Notes: generated by a model not told the origin, from the sequence alone. Positions 45,198 through 54,707 are shown, counted from the stretch's first letter. The stretch: 64,000 nt of DNA from CAZYBU01 sp964645775 (GCA_964645775.1 CAZYBU010000004.1:62001-126000); one strand, 5' to 3'. Made by a program: numbers and translations.

Positions 45198-46422
45198 TTC
45201 TTATTGTTTCATATTCCTCGATAAGATGTTTAGCCGCTTTATGCCAGGTAAAGAGGGAGAGGACCCGTTGCCGGGCGGATCGCGCCATCTTTTTACGCAG
45301 ATCATCATGATCCAGGAGGTAATCGATCGACCGGGCCAGGGCATCTGGGTCCCTGGGAGAAACAAGAAGACCGGTCTTTTCATGTTCTCCTACTACTTCA
45401 GGAAGAGCGCCTCCGGTTGTTGTGATCACCGGCAGCTGGCAGGCCATGGCCTCAGCGGCCGGAAATCCAAATCCTTCGTAGATGGATGGAGCTACCGCTA
45501 TTTCTGTTTCAGCGTAAAGCCGAACAAGCCGTTCGATCGGAATCTTTCCGGTGAAACTCACCTGGCTGTTAAGACCCAGAGAATTGATTAGCTTAGGTAT
45601 GATGGTTCTGTTAGGAGCTCCACCGTCGACAATGATAAGCTGAACATGATGGCGTGTGCGTTTCATGGCTTGAAGAAGATAGATGATACCTTTCTTTCTG
45701 TCCGCTACGTTACCAACGAAAATAAGGCTCCCGGTTTTCTTTTTTACACCGGGGATCGGGTAAAAGAGACGGGAATCCATGCCATTGTAAATAACGCTAA
45801 TTTTTTCTATGGGTATCCGGAAGGCCCTGTGGATCTCCCTGGCAGAATCATGGGATACAGTGATTATATGGTCCATGCGGTTGGCCACGAAACGTTGCAT
45901 AACCAGGGGATAGTAAAGAACTCTGCGGACCTTGTCTAAAAAGGTGGAGGGATATTCAAACCATGTGGCCCTGTCAATTGTCAGAGGGTGATGAATGGTT
46001 GAAATAACCGGTATACCGAGAAGTTTCATCAATAAAAAACCGTAACCCAGACACTGGTTATCATGTATTACATCAAAGGAATACTTAAGGTGAAGTTTAC
46101 GAACCGCCAGGAAGGCCCTGAGGGAGAACGTTTCCATCTCAGGGAAAATGCCTGCTCTGGAAGCAATAAATTCGTAGAGATTCAGTGGAGTAAAGGCGTC
46201 AAAGGGATGTTCCGGGTTAATGTAATCATCCTTCCGGTTAAAGTAGTTGTTATTGTGGATCTTGTGTACATAAACTCCCGGTATTTCAAAGGGATAGGGA
46301 GGACCGGTGACAACATGGACTTCATGGCCCTGCCGCGCCAGTTCTTCGGCCAGATACATAACATAAATACCCTGGCCTCCGCAGTAGGGATTACCCCGGT
46401 AACTGAGAAGACATATCTTCAT
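45178..46422 (-). CDS. GT4-family glycosyltransferase (copy 2)
   Basis: A 414-residue GT-B fold enzyme. The N-terminal glycine loop is GNPYCGGQGIYVMYLAEELA, and the C-terminal donor site has SIYEGFGFPAAEAMACQLPV with the two catalytic-side glutamates eight residues apart. It is the same length as the gene upstream and shares runs such as LLSYRGNP, GGQGIY, MKLLGIPVISTIHHPLT and PSxYEGFG, so they arose by tandem duplication. Overlap of 4 nt with the upstream copy. Acceptor is unknown. Confidence 0.9.
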   Translation of the reverse strand: MKICLLSYRGNPYCGGQGIYVMYLAEELARQGHEVHVVTGPPYPFEIPGVYVHKIHNNNYFNRKDDYINPEHPFDAFTPLNLYEFIASRAGIFPEMETFSLRAFLAVRKLHLKYSFDVIHDNQCLGYGFLLMKLLGIPVISTIHHPLTIDRATWFEYPSTFLDKVRRVLYYPLVMQRFVANRMDHIITVSHDSAREIHRAFRIPIEKISVIYNGMDSRLFYPIPGVKKKTGSLIFVGNVADRKKGIIYLLQAMKRTRHHVQLIIVDGGAPNRTIIPKLINSLGLNSQVSFTGKIPIERLVRLYAETEIAVAPSIYEGFGFPAAEAMACQLPVITTTGGALPEVVGEHEKTGLLVSPRDPDALARSIDYLLDHDDLRKKMARSARQRVLSLFTWHKAAKHLIEEYETIRNAYHRF

Positions 46423-47663
46423 GAGTAATTCTTCGACTCCATAATGACCTTCCTGTAGAGGTCAAGAGTTGATCGGGCCGCCGATGGCCATGAGAAGAGG
46501 TCCTCGGCACGTTTTCTCCCACGGCGCCCCATCCTTTTTTGCAGTTCTTTATCCTTGAGCAATTTTTTAATTGCATCGGCCAGCTGGTTGCTGTCCCTCG
46601 GCGGGACAAGGATACCGGTTTCGTGGGTAACAACTTCTTTCAGAGCACCGGCCGTAGTTGCGACAACAGGAAGCTCACATGCCATTGCCTCGGCCGCAGG
46701 AAGGCCGAATCCTTCGTAGAGACTGGGAATAACGAGGAGGGTGGCACGCTGGTAATATGAAACAAGCTGGTCAAGGGTGAGACGACCTGTTATGGTAACC
46801 CGGTTTTCAAGTTTATGGTCGCGAATTATATTCATGGCGTGCTCTTTGGCAGGAGGGCCTTCATCCACAATAGTAAGATGAATCTCCTCCGGGAGCAATG
46901 TCATGGTTTTCAGAAGGTATTCGATTCCTTTTTTTCGGTCCTCGGTGTTTCCCACGAAAAGTAGATTGTTCTTATCCCTTTTAACTTTTTCCGGTTTGAA
47001 CGTGCGTATGTCCATGCCGTTGTAAATTGCAGAGACATTATCATGACGGATACCAAAGGCCTGATTCAGCTCTTCGATACCTCCATTGAAAGAGGTGATA
47101 ACCCTGTCGATATGGTTAATAACAAATCTTTGCATGAGTATGGGATAAAAAAGCAGCGTGGTTGTCATGTCCCAGAGACCCCGGTTACCTGCCAGGTCTG
47201 CGGCCCGGTCCCGGGTCAGTGGATGGTGAATAGTGGAGATGACCGGAATACCGTAGAGTTTCATCAGGGCCGTTCCCCATCCCAGGGTGTTGACGTCATG
47301 TATGATGTCGAAGGTCCGTTCTTTAAGCAATCTTCTCAGAGCGGAGAAGGCTCGCATGCTGAAAGTCTCCATCTCACCGAAAAAATGGAGACGGGTGAGC
47401 AGATAGTCAGCGAAATTCCATCCTCCCAGAATGGAACGGAAACTCAAAGGTCGAATGTCTCGTGTTTTTACGGCCCACATGTGATGAGAGGTGAGATGGT
47501 GTACTCTTGACCAGGATTCCATCTCAGGATCAGGATAGGGAGGACCGACCATGCATTCCACCTCTATGCCCAGCGCGGAAAGTTCTCGCGAAAGGTTATA
47601 GAGATATATCCCCTGACCTCCGCAGAAGGGATTGCCTCTGTAGCTTAAAAGAAGGACGCGCAT
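46419..47663 (-). CDS. GT4-family glycosyltransferase (copy 1)
   Basis: A 414-residue paralogue of the next gene. GNPFCGGQGIYLYNLSRELS at the N-terminus and PSLYEGFGLPAAEAMACELP at the donor site define GT4. The acceptor-side segment between residues 80 and 130 differs from copy 2, so the two may add different sugars or act one after the other. It is preceded by a small membrane-protein gene that ends 1 nt before its ATG. Together with the methyltransferase this forms a small glycan or glycolipid operon. Confidence 0.9.
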   Translation of the reverse strand: MRVLLLSYRGNPFCGGQGIYLYNLSRELSALGIEVECMVGPPYPDPEMESWSRVHHLTSHHMWAVKTRDIRPLSFRSILGGWNFADYLLTRLHFFGEMETFSMRAFSALRRLLKERTFDIIHDVNTLGWGTALMKLYGIPVISTIHHPLTRDRAADLAGNRGLWDMTTTLLFYPILMQRFVINHIDRVITSFNGGIEELNQAFGIRHDNVSAIYNGMDIRTFKPEKVKRDKNNLLFVGNTEDRKKGIEYLLKTMTLLPEEIHLTIVDEGPPAKEHAMNIIRDHKLENRVTITGRLTLDQLVSYYQRATLLVIPSLYEGFGLPAAEAMACELPVVATTAGALKEVVTHETGILVPPRDSNQLADAIKKLLKDKELQKRMGRRGRKRAEDLFSWPSAARSTLDLYRKVIMESKNYS

Positions 47664-47664
47664 T

Positions 47665-48138
47665 CTACTTCTTGGGTGGAAGAGTTGTTCGTGTTGTTAC
47701 GATGGCCCATCCGACCCAGAATATCGCACCGAGAATTACAAGCGAGATGATTCCAGAGGGGATGGCTATAGCCCAGTAGCTACGGTTAATGATACCCAGA
47801 ATCAACAGCGCCATAAAAGCGAGAGTAACCAGGCAGAGCAAAAGGGCTTTCGGTCTGGCGTAATCACGTTTATCAACGATTTCGGGCATAGGCTTCTCCA
47901 CTTTAAGGGTTAGAATAGTCCATCCTATCCAGAGACCGGTACCAAGTAGAATAAGGGAAACCGCGGTAACCGGCAATGCAATGGCAGAATAGACGAGCAG
48001 CTCCATGGTATTCAGACGTGCGGGAAGAGTGCTGCCTGCATGGGCAAGTGCGCCATCGTAGATCAGATAACCCTGGGTAACTGCGAGAACGCTCGATAGT
48101 ATAATAAGTATGATTCCAGTTAGTCGAGGACGGGGCAT
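47665..48138 (-). CDS. Small four-helix membrane protein
   Basis: A 157-residue protein with four predicted membrane helices at about 8-25, 47-75, 97-117 and 123-147 (for example LLLCLVTLAFMALLILGII and GIISLVILGAIFWVGWAIV). The two halves look like an internal duplication: each ends in G-W-x-I-L/V-T followed by a basic/proline stretch. No family recognised. Its position immediately upstream of the two glycosyltransferases suggests a role with them, which is inference only. Confidence 0.6.
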   Translation of the reverse strand: MPRPRLTGIILIILSSVLAVTQGYLIYDGALAHAGSTLPARLNTMELLVYSAIALPVTAVSLILLGTGLWIGWTILTLKVEKPMPEIVDKRDYARPKALLLCLVTLAFMALLILGIINRSYWAIAIPSGIISLVILGAIFWVGWAIVTTRTTLPPKK

Positions 48139-48207
48139 GATGGTATCCTGTCGCCTGATTGATGAGATTGAAGGTTTGGAATAATCAACTTGACTGTCAA
48201 TCCCATT

Positions 48208-49014
48208 TTATACTTCTCTTTGCCGAAAAATTTTCTGTATTTCCTTCACATCCACTGTGTTATATGCTACAAGATGATCGAGAAAAGCGTAACGATTGTC
48301 CACCACTTCCCTAAGGTCCGGTTTATTTCCATCCATGTACGTTACTGACACTCCGGCATGATCAAGTATCGGTAATGCACCTGCCCAGTCCCAGAGGCTT
48401 GAGTTACCTGCAAATGCAAGTACCCGGTTACGGCGATTATCGGCTGTCAGACAGGCGTGCAGCGCGGTTGAACCCAGATTACGGATCTTTCCGGGAAAGT
48501 TAAAGTCGAACTGCCTGATATTTTCTGATGAACAGAGAATTGAAGTTTCTGAATCGACGGTCATAGTGTTGTCAGCCTTCAGTTGGTTACCGTTGCAATA
48601 GGATGCTGTGTTGTCGTTGTGGAAGAACAGATCACAACCCGGCGCGTAGACAAAACCATACAGGGGAGTGTGTCCCAGAAAGATACCCACAGAGACAGAC
48701 CAGAGTGGAAGAAGCATGCTGAAGACAGCGGTTCCGTCAATGGGATCGACGACCGCTGTTAATTCCCCTTTCCGTATGGGATGGGATTCCAGGTCAAACT
48801 GTTCCTCGTGGACAAAACGCATTCCAGAGAATTGTTCTGTAAGTTCTTTTAAGATAAGATCCTGGATGTCACGATCTATATGAGTTACAATGGAACGGTC
48901 CCTTTTACGCTGGATATCAAACGGTTCATGCTGCATGGATAGAGCGAGGTCTCCTGCCTGTCGCGTAAGGTCGCGGATGAAGGTTATGTCGTTACCGCTC
49001 AGGACTTCTTTCAT
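48208..49014 (-). CDS. Inositol monophosphatase family protein
   Basis: A 268-residue Mg-dependent phosphatase. Metal sites are visible: FVHEEQ (Glu70-71), VVDPIDGTAVF (Asp90, Asp93, Thr95) and a late SSLWDWAGALPILDHAG that stands in for the usual W-D-x-A-A-G. Family members hydrolyse inositol phosphates, 3'-phosphoadenosine phosphate or fructose-1,6-bisphosphate; this sequence does not tell which. It follows the lipoprotein gene by 2 nt. Confidence 0.88.
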   Translation of the reverse strand: MKEVLSGNDITFIRDLTRQAGDLALSMQHEPFDIQRKRDRSIVTHIDRDIQDLILKELTEQFSGMRFVHEEQFDLESHPIRKGELTAVVDPIDGTAVFSMLLPLWSVSVGIFLGHTPLYGFVYAPGCDLFFHNDNTASYCNGNQLKADNTMTVDSETSILCSSENIRQFDFNFPGKIRNLGSTALHACLTADNRRNRVLAFAGNSSLWDWAGALPILDHAGVSVTYMDGNKPDLREVVDNRYAFLDHLVAYNTVDVKEIQKIFRQREV

Positions 49015-49016
49015 GA

Positions 49017-49538
49017 CTATCTGTCCTCGAAACGAAAGCTTTTAGCGGTTTGAAAGAAGAGATCCCGACGCGCTTTAAAATCAGTTTCATCCGCCGTGGC
49101 ATTTATTGAAAAGCCTCTTTCACCGTGAAGAGATAGAAATGTGATGGCGTGAATATGCAGTCCTTCACGGCTGAAACGGTATTCTATCCAGGAGAATTTG
49201 GATCCATCAATTGTCAGGTTCCCCTTCTCTATTACTTCGAGTTCCGGAATCACCTGTTGAAGAGATTCAAGGTTCATGTGCACGTACTTGTCCAGCTCTT
49301 CTGTACCTGGGTCCTCCTCGATGACCACATTAAGGCTCTCACGAAAAGTATCATCAGGACGCTTCAGTGGCAGGGATGCGGACATGGCTGTTGACATGAA
49401 ATCCTTCTGTATGTCCCATTCTTGCGGGATGGCGATAGAGAATCCCCTGTCTGGGAATACTGTTCTCTCCCTGTCGGGGGCGCAGCCGGTGAAGAGTATA
49501 ATCAGGGAAGAGGTAATAATTATTACAGTTTCCCTCAT
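49017..49538 (-). CDS. DcrB/PsbP-like lipoprotein
   Basis: A 173-residue lipoprotein from the ATG at 49538 (GAGAAG upstream), where residues 1-18 form a signal with lipobox L-F-T-G-C; the frame extends 16 codons upstream, past the stop of the oxidase gene, but without a site. The mature part begins VFPDRGFSIAIPQEWDIQKDF, the start of the DcrB/PsbP-like fold used by several envelope proteins, and contains IDGSKFSWIEYRFSREGLH. Function is unknown. It is in the operon with the phosphatase and alkyl-DHAP synthase-like genes. Confidence 0.65.
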   Translation of the reverse strand: MRETVIIITSSLIILFTGCAPDRERTVFPDRGFSIAIPQEWDIQKDFMSTAMSASLPLKRPDDTFRESLNVVIEEDPGTEELDKYVHMNLESLQQVIPELEVIEKGNLTIDGSKFSWIEYRFSREGLHIHAITFLSLHGERGFSINATADETDFKARRDLFFQTAKSFRFEDR

Positions 49539-49569
49539 TGAGATGCTTCTCATTATTGCTAAGTAAAGA

Positions 49570-51279
49570 TTATTTTTTCTTTTCATGGGAAATATTCAGT
49601 CCCAGGGTACCGCCGGGATTCATAATGTCACTGGGATCAAGATGCTGTTTTAGGGCCCGGAGGATGTCCATGCCTTCTTTACCCAGATGTCGTTCCATCC
49701 AGGGAGCGATCATCTTGCCCACGCCGTGGTGATGGCTCAGGGAACCTCCGCTCCTTTCGATGGTATCGATGATACCCTCCTGGAATCGTTTATAGTCCTT
49801 CGTGGTCTTGAAGCGGCCGATAAAAATAAAATATAGATTGGTTCCCTGGGGATAAAAGTGGGAAGAGTGGGTCATACATATGACCTGATCACGTTTCTTG
49901 ATATACTTCCTTACCTCGCTGTGGACCCGGTGGAGACGGTCCCAGGTAACCCCTGTTTCCAGTGTGTCGATCACGATACCGAAGTCCTGCATGTCTTCCC
50001 GCATGTAGGGATCCCGAAAACGCCCGTGCTCCCATTTCTTTACCGGATAGCCGGTGAGATACATGCCTCTATGATTACGTGCTATGGATTTCACCTTTTT
50101 CTTGACGTTTTTTGTAAAGGAGGCTTCCCCATCCGCCTGACCGATGAAAAGGCAACGTTCCATGTCACGAAAGCCCCGGAGACGGATCAAGGTGTCGATG
50201 GGTGTCCCTTCTATGCCATAGAGTTTCATGGCGACAGATGTCTCCTCAGGGTCCGAAATGCGGAATACTGAAGGTGAACCGAACTCGCCCTGGGTTACTT
50301 CCCGGGCAAAATCGACAGTTGCTTCCCAGGAGGGGAACATGTAAGCGAACCGTTTTCGGTTTTCTGGCATGTAACGAAAGATTTTCAACGTTACTTCCAC
50401 AAGAATACCGAAGGCGCCTTCGCTTCCCATAAAGATGTCATTCAGTTTTGGACCGGTAGCTGTGGCCGGATACACCTCTGTTGTAATGGTACCCCTGGGA
50501 GTAACATAAACCTGGTTCATAACAAGATGATAGGCGTCCCCGTAATAGGACGACTGCTGACCGGAACCGAGGGTTACGACCCATCCTCCCACTGAAGAGT
50601 ATTCGAAGGACTGGGGAAAATGACCGCAGGTGTATCGCTGATTTCCCTCCAGGTGTTCCGGGGCATTGTTCAGGAATTCCTCATACAGAGGTCCCATCAT
50701 ACCGGCCTCGACCGTTGCGGTCTGGTTTATTTCATTAAGTTCAATGAATCGGTTCAGGTAAGTCTGGAGAACCAGAGTAATCCCACTTCTGACCGGTGTG
50801 ACTCCCAGTGTGACTGAAGAGCCGCCTCCGTATACATAGATGGGTATCTTGTTTTGGTGGCAGTAGGGCACTATTGATTCAATCTCCTTGCGGTTTCGGG
50901 GATGGACAACCGCTTCAGTGACCATGGGAATCTTTCCATTACGTAGTTCAAGTGTCTCTTCCATGGTCTTGCCACTTGAGTATTTTGCGCGATTGTAATC
51001 ATCGGTCTGAATGTTCTCTGAGCCACAGATGCTCTGAAGCTTTTTCAGATGGCGGGCATTCAGGCGGGTTTTATCTTTAAGGTGCACCTCCCTGTCTCCT
51101 TCCTTGAATCTTTGCTGGAAATCGCTGTCATCAAGGGCAAAGATCTCCTTCATCATATTATAGAGACCGGGATTGGGATGCTTGTACTCATCAGGGTCTC
51201 CCCATTTGAAGATGGACCTGTAGGTGCGGGGCAGGGGTGGTGATTCCCGCCATGGGGGTTGAAATTTGTTATGTGCCAT
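49570..51279 (-). CDS. Alkyldihydroxyacetonephosphate synthase-like FAD oxidase
   Basis: A 569-residue FAD_binding_4 (VAO-family) enzyme. The FAD loop YVYGGGSSVTLG (about 148-159), the segment GHFPQSFEYSSVGGWV and the C-terminal histidine triplet HHHGVGK (516-518) are the marks of alkylglycerone-phosphate synthase, which swaps the acyl group of acyl-DHAP for a fatty alcohol to start ether-lipid synthesis. glpD, which supplies DHAP, is directly upstream (22 nt). A lactate or glycolate oxidase relative is possible, but the HHH motif favours the ether-lipid enzyme. Confidence 0.8.
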   Translation of the reverse strand: MAHNKFQPPWRESPPLPRTYRSIFKWGDPDEYKHPNPGLYNMMKEIFALDDSDFQQRFKEGDREVHLKDKTRLNARHLKKLQSICGSENIQTDDYNRAKYSSGKTMEETLELRNGKIPMVTEAVVHPRNRKEIESIVPYCHQNKIPIYVYGGGSSVTLGVTPVRSGITLVLQTYLNRFIELNEINQTATVEAGMMGPLYEEFLNNAPEHLEGNQRYTCGHFPQSFEYSSVGGWVVTLGSGQQSSYYGDAYHLVMNQVYVTPRGTITTEVYPATATGPKLNDIFMGSEGAFGILVEVTLKIFRYMPENRKRFAYMFPSWEATVDFAREVTQGEFGSPSVFRISDPEETSVAMKLYGIEGTPIDTLIRLRGFRDMERCLFIGQADGEASFTKNVKKKVKSIARNHRGMYLTGYPVKKWEHGRFRDPYMREDMQDFGIVIDTLETGVTWDRLHRVHSEVRKYIKKRDQVICMTHSSHFYPQGTNLYFIFIGRFKTTKDYKRFQEGIIDTIERSGGSLSHHHGVGKMIAPWMERHLGKEGMDILRALKQHLDPSDIMNPGGTLGLNISHEKKK

Positions 51280-51300
51280 ATCGTATGCCTCGTCTGGTTC

Positions 51301-52941
51301 TTATCTGGGAAGCCGGAATATCTTTTCAGCTTCTTTATATTCTTCCTCTTTTTTCGATGAATTCCATCTTAATTCCCTGGCCACCAGGTCCGAAACTTTT
51401 GTCAGAACCTTTTTCCCCGGGTGACCGAGTGTCCCTATTCCGGTACGACGGAACAGGATATCCTGAAGAGATCGAGCCATCTCATTTCGAACTGTATAGA
51501 GTACCTCGGCCAGTATCTCGCCATCTGTGGTGAGCTGTTCCGCCAGCTTCTTATCAGCGCGGGCCATGCCGAAGATTTCAGGGGCCTCTGTCCCATAGTG
51601 TCTTCCCAGGTATTCAACCGTTTCAGGAGAGAAATCGGGATAGCGCTTGTGAAGGGATTTAAGAAACGATTTCATGGAAGGTATCTGGCTGCCTTCCAGG
51701 TATTCCTTATGCGTAGAGGATGATTTTTTCTTAACCCCCAGTTTCTTCAGGGCCATGTTCCCCACGTTCTCGGCAAGGTTCCTGCTTGTTGTATACTTGC
51801 CCCCTTCCACGGTTATAAGACCTTCCATACCTTCCCCGGCATTATCGTATATTTCATATTTGCGGGATGATTCATAGACCTCTTCTGTCTGGTCCTCCAC
51901 CAGGGGTCGCAGACCCCCGTAGGCAAGCTTCACGTCTTTATAGGTGATGGGATCGGTGTTTCCGAAAGACAGATTAACTTCATCAAGAAGTTCCTCGATA
52001 CTCTCTCTGGTAACTCTGTAGTCATCGGGATGACCGATATATTCCTTGTCCGTTGTTCCTATGAGGGAATGGTTTCTCCAGGGAATGACAAAGAAGTGAC
52101 GCCCCCCTGGAGTGATGGATCCGACGATATGATTATTGATCAGGGGCCTGGTTATGACGTGAATCCCTTCAGAGCGGCGCAAATGGACGTCTTCCCCATC
52201 TTTTCGGGCCATATTCAAAACTATATCGGCCCAGGGTCCCCCGCAATTAATGACAAGTTTACCTGTGAGTGCCTTTTTACGGTTTTTCAGCCTGTCATGG
52301 ACCGTGACACCGGTTATTCGGGATGATTCCCGAATAAACCCGGTAACTTCGGCGTAATTGGATGCAACCGCCCCGTGGGCCGTGGCCGATTTAAGAAATG
52401 ACAGGGTAAGCCGTTCAGGGGAAATACTCAGACAGTCATAGTAAATGGAAGCGCCGGTGAGGCCTTCTTTCTTAACATTCGGCTCTTCTTTAAGGACTTC
52501 CTCTGGTTTCATGGAGGAGTGAAGAGGTATCTTCTTCGAAGGGTCCCATGTCCATCCCTTGTCAAAGGAGAGAATATCATAGAGAATCATGCCGGCCTTA
52601 ATGACCCAGCGGGTATTGGTAATCTTTGTTCTTGTGGTGGTTACCATAATCGGTATGGGATAGACCAGGTTTGGAGCGATGTTTTCAAGAATGCGACGTT
52701 CTTTCAGGGATTCACGGACGAGTCCGAATTCCATGGTGGCAAGATACCGTAAGCCTCCATGAATTAGCTTGGAAGTGGCGGCAGACGTTGCTCCTCCAAA
52801 ATCATCCTTCTCCAGTAGAGCGACGTTCAATCCCCTGGAGGCGCAATCATAGGCCACTGCGCAACCTGTTATTCCACCACCGATAATTATGGCGTCATAA
52901 TGAGAAAGTTCCCTCTCTTCTATAAAGCGATTCATGAGCAT
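51301..52941 (-). CDS. glpD: Glycerol-3-phosphate dehydrogenase, FAD type
   Basis: Respiratory G3P oxidation to DHAP at the membrane. The 546-residue product has the Rossmann start DAIIIGGGITGCAVAYDCASRG, the FAD/GlpD motif GATSAATSKLIHGGLRYL, and the substrate loop SLIGTTDKEYIGHP. A C-terminal DUF of GlpD (about 400-546) is present. GGAGGAG precedes the ATG. It starts the minus-strand operon with the alkyl-DHAP synthase-like gene, lipoprotein and phosphatase. No glpK or glpF is in view. Confidence 0.93.
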   Translation of the reverse strand: MLMNRFIEERELSHYDAIIIGGGITGCAVAYDCASRGLNVALLEKDDFGGATSAATSKLIHGGLRYLATMEFGLVRESLKERRILENIAPNLVYPIPIMVTTTRTKITNTRWVIKAGMILYDILSFDKGWTWDPSKKIPLHSSMKPEEVLKEEPNVKKEGLTGASIYYDCLSISPERLTLSFLKSATAHGAVASNYAEVTGFIRESSRITGVTVHDRLKNRKKALTGKLVINCGGPWADIVLNMARKDGEDVHLRRSEGIHVITRPLINNHIVGSITPGGRHFFVIPWRNHSLIGTTDKEYIGHPDDYRVTRESIEELLDEVNLSFGNTDPITYKDVKLAYGGLRPLVEDQTEEVYESSRKYEIYDNAGEGMEGLITVEGGKYTTSRNLAENVGNMALKKLGVKKKSSSTHKEYLEGSQIPSMKSFLKSLHKRYPDFSPETVEYLGRHYGTEAPEIFGMARADKKLAEQLTTDGEILAEVLYTVRNEMARSLQDILFRRTGIGTLGHPGKKVLTKVSDLVARELRWNSSKKEEEYKEAEKIFRLPR

Positions 52942-52971
52942 TTCTCCTCCCGACCTGTAACTGCAATTAAA

Positions 52972-53095
52972 TACCAGTAATTATCCCTGAAGATGCTTTA
53001 AAGCACAACCAGGAAAGACGTAATATCACCATCGCCTTCAGCGTAGGCAAAATTAGAGTTTTTTAGCAAATGAAGCTAATAAATCAATACTGGTA
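52972..53095. repeat. MITE-like dispersed repeat, copy at 53.0 kb
   Basis: 124 bp bounded by the 8-bp inverted repeats TACCAGTA and TACTGGTA. Inside, AAGATGCTTT, GGCAAAATTAGAGTT, GCAAATGAAG and AAATCAATA match the 132-bp tandem unit at 42.85 kb in the same order, but the central GC-rich hairpin is replaced by a different segment. It has no open frame and lies upstream of glpD on that strand. The rest of the 52942-53279 gap is AT-rich with nothing else recognised. Confidence 0.65.
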
Positions 53096-53279
53096 AAATA
53101 TACAAATATTAATCCTGTGATCATACTAACTTATATATAAGGAAAATTCAACAATTATACTGCGAAGATAGCCAATTAATTACTCCCGATACTATATAAT
53201 ATTTGCCATAATCAGACTGAACTGTAAAGAATGAAACAAGGTAATAAAATCATCACCGGAGAAAGCTCTGTCTTCAGGA

Positions 53280-54617
53280 ATGAAGATCATAATTGGACAT
53301 ACGGCTTCTGATTTCGATTCTCTCGGTTCTATGGTCCTTGCCGGGAAACTATACCCGGATCATCAACCTGTTCGAAGTTCCCTGATACATCCTGCCGCCC
53401 GGGGTCTGTATAATCTTTACAGCAATCACATGAAAATGCTTCGACCAGTGGATATTGAAGGCCAGGAGATTGAATCCGTTGTTATGGTTGATACCGGTTC
53501 TTTTAAACGGGTAAAGGAATTCTTTACAGGTGGCTTTCCATCCGGAATTCCTGTAGTGATTTATGATCATCATGAGAAGGAGGGCGCCGATTTTCCTGAA
53601 GCCGATTTCAGAGGAAAAGACAGCGGGGCCAACACCACATTGCTGGCCCTGGAGTGCATGGAAAATGGGGTCTCCGTTGATGAGAAGGAAGCTACTGTTG
53701 CCCTGGCCGGTATTTACGCGGACACGGGTAATTTCTTACACGCTTCAACCACATCTCTCGACCTCACGGCCGCATCCTGGCTTATAGAGCATGGGGGATC
53801 AATTGAGATCGTGAAACGGTTTCAGGTGCCGTTAAAAGAAGCCTATCAGGTGGACCTTTTCCATTCGGCCCTGAATCATCTATCCTACCACGAGATAAAC
53901 GGTCACTATATTATCACGGGTAACCTTGAGCTGGAGGAGCAGATGGGAGGATTGGCCGCGGTGGTGGAGAAAATATTTGAGATTGAATATCCGGACGCCC
54001 TCTTTTTCATGTTCTATTTTATGGGTAGCGGTCATTCGCTTATTGTTGCCCGGAGCCAGAAAGATATGGTGGACGTCAGCGACATCCTGACCTCTTTCGG
54101 AGGAGGAGGACATTCGGGGGCAGCCTCTGCCCTGGTAAAAAACAGTGGCAGGGAAATATCCGGGGCCCTTATCGAGTACCTGCATGAACGTCTTGCCCCG
54201 GCTATTGTGGCATCGGATATCATGAGTGAAGAGGTCCTAACAATCCCTTCTACCTGGACCCTGCTTGAAGCCTCTCTCTATTTTGAGCAGATAAACCATA
54301 CCGGGGCTCCGGTACTGGATGAAAAAGGTGATCTGGCCGGATTTCTGAGTCTCAGGGACATCATGAAGGGGCGTAAGGCGAATGCCATGCATTCTCCAGT
54401 CACGGCCTATATGAGAAAACCGGTTATAACCTGTGAACCTGCCGACACCATCCGGCAGATCGAGCAGCTTATGTTCGATAACGCTATAGGACATCTCCCC
54501 GTGGTACAAGAGGGTAAAATCCTGGGAATTGTTACCCGGGGCGACTACCTGAAATGGATCCGCTCACGGGGCCTTCACCATCCATCCCTCTCCGGATCGT
54601 CTTTACAGTCAGGGTAA
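53280..54617 (+). CDS. DHH-family phosphoesterase with tandem CBS domains
   Basis: A 445-residue protein. The DHH domain carries Asp11/Asp13 in SDFDSLGSM, Asp71 in MVDTGSF and the DHH triad at 96-98 in YDHHEKEG; the DHHA1 part has FGGGGHSGAAS at about 275. Two CBS domains follow at about 312-365 and 378-435 (SRDIMKGRK-like and GHLPVVQEGKILGIVTRGDY). In related bacterial proteins this DHH-CBS pair is fused to a poly(A) polymerase/CCA-adding domain, which is missing here. Nano-RNA or c-di-AMP hydrolysis are the likely chemistries, with CBS ligands as regulators. Start lacks a strong site. Confidence 0.85.
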   Translation: MKIIIGHTASDFDSLGSMVLAGKLYPDHQPVRSSLIHPAARGLYNLYSNHMKMLRPVDIEGQEIESVVMVDTGSFKRVKEFFTGGFPSGIPVVIYDHHEKEGADFPEADFRGKDSGANTTLLALECMENGVSVDEKEATVALAGIYADTGNFLHASTTSLDLTAASWLIEHGGSIEIVKRFQVPLKEAYQVDLFHSALNHLSYHEINGHYIITGNLELEEQMGGLAAVVEKIFEIEYPDALFFMFYFMGSGHSLIVARSQKDMVDVSDILTSFGGGGHSGAASALVKNSGREISGALIEYLHERLAPAIVASDIMSEEVLTIPSTWTLLEASLYFEQINHTGAPVLDEKGDLAGFLSLRDIMKGRKANAMHSPVTAYMRKPVITCEPADTIRQIEQLMFDNAIGHLPVVQEGKILGIVTRGDYLKWIRSRGLHHPSLSGSSLQSG

Positions 54618-54707
54618 GGGTTGACGGGATGATGGTTTTTCAACCACTGATTGTGGCGGTGAGGGAGAAAGAAGGTATCGTCTGATTTTTTTAATAAAGG
54701 GGGAATC

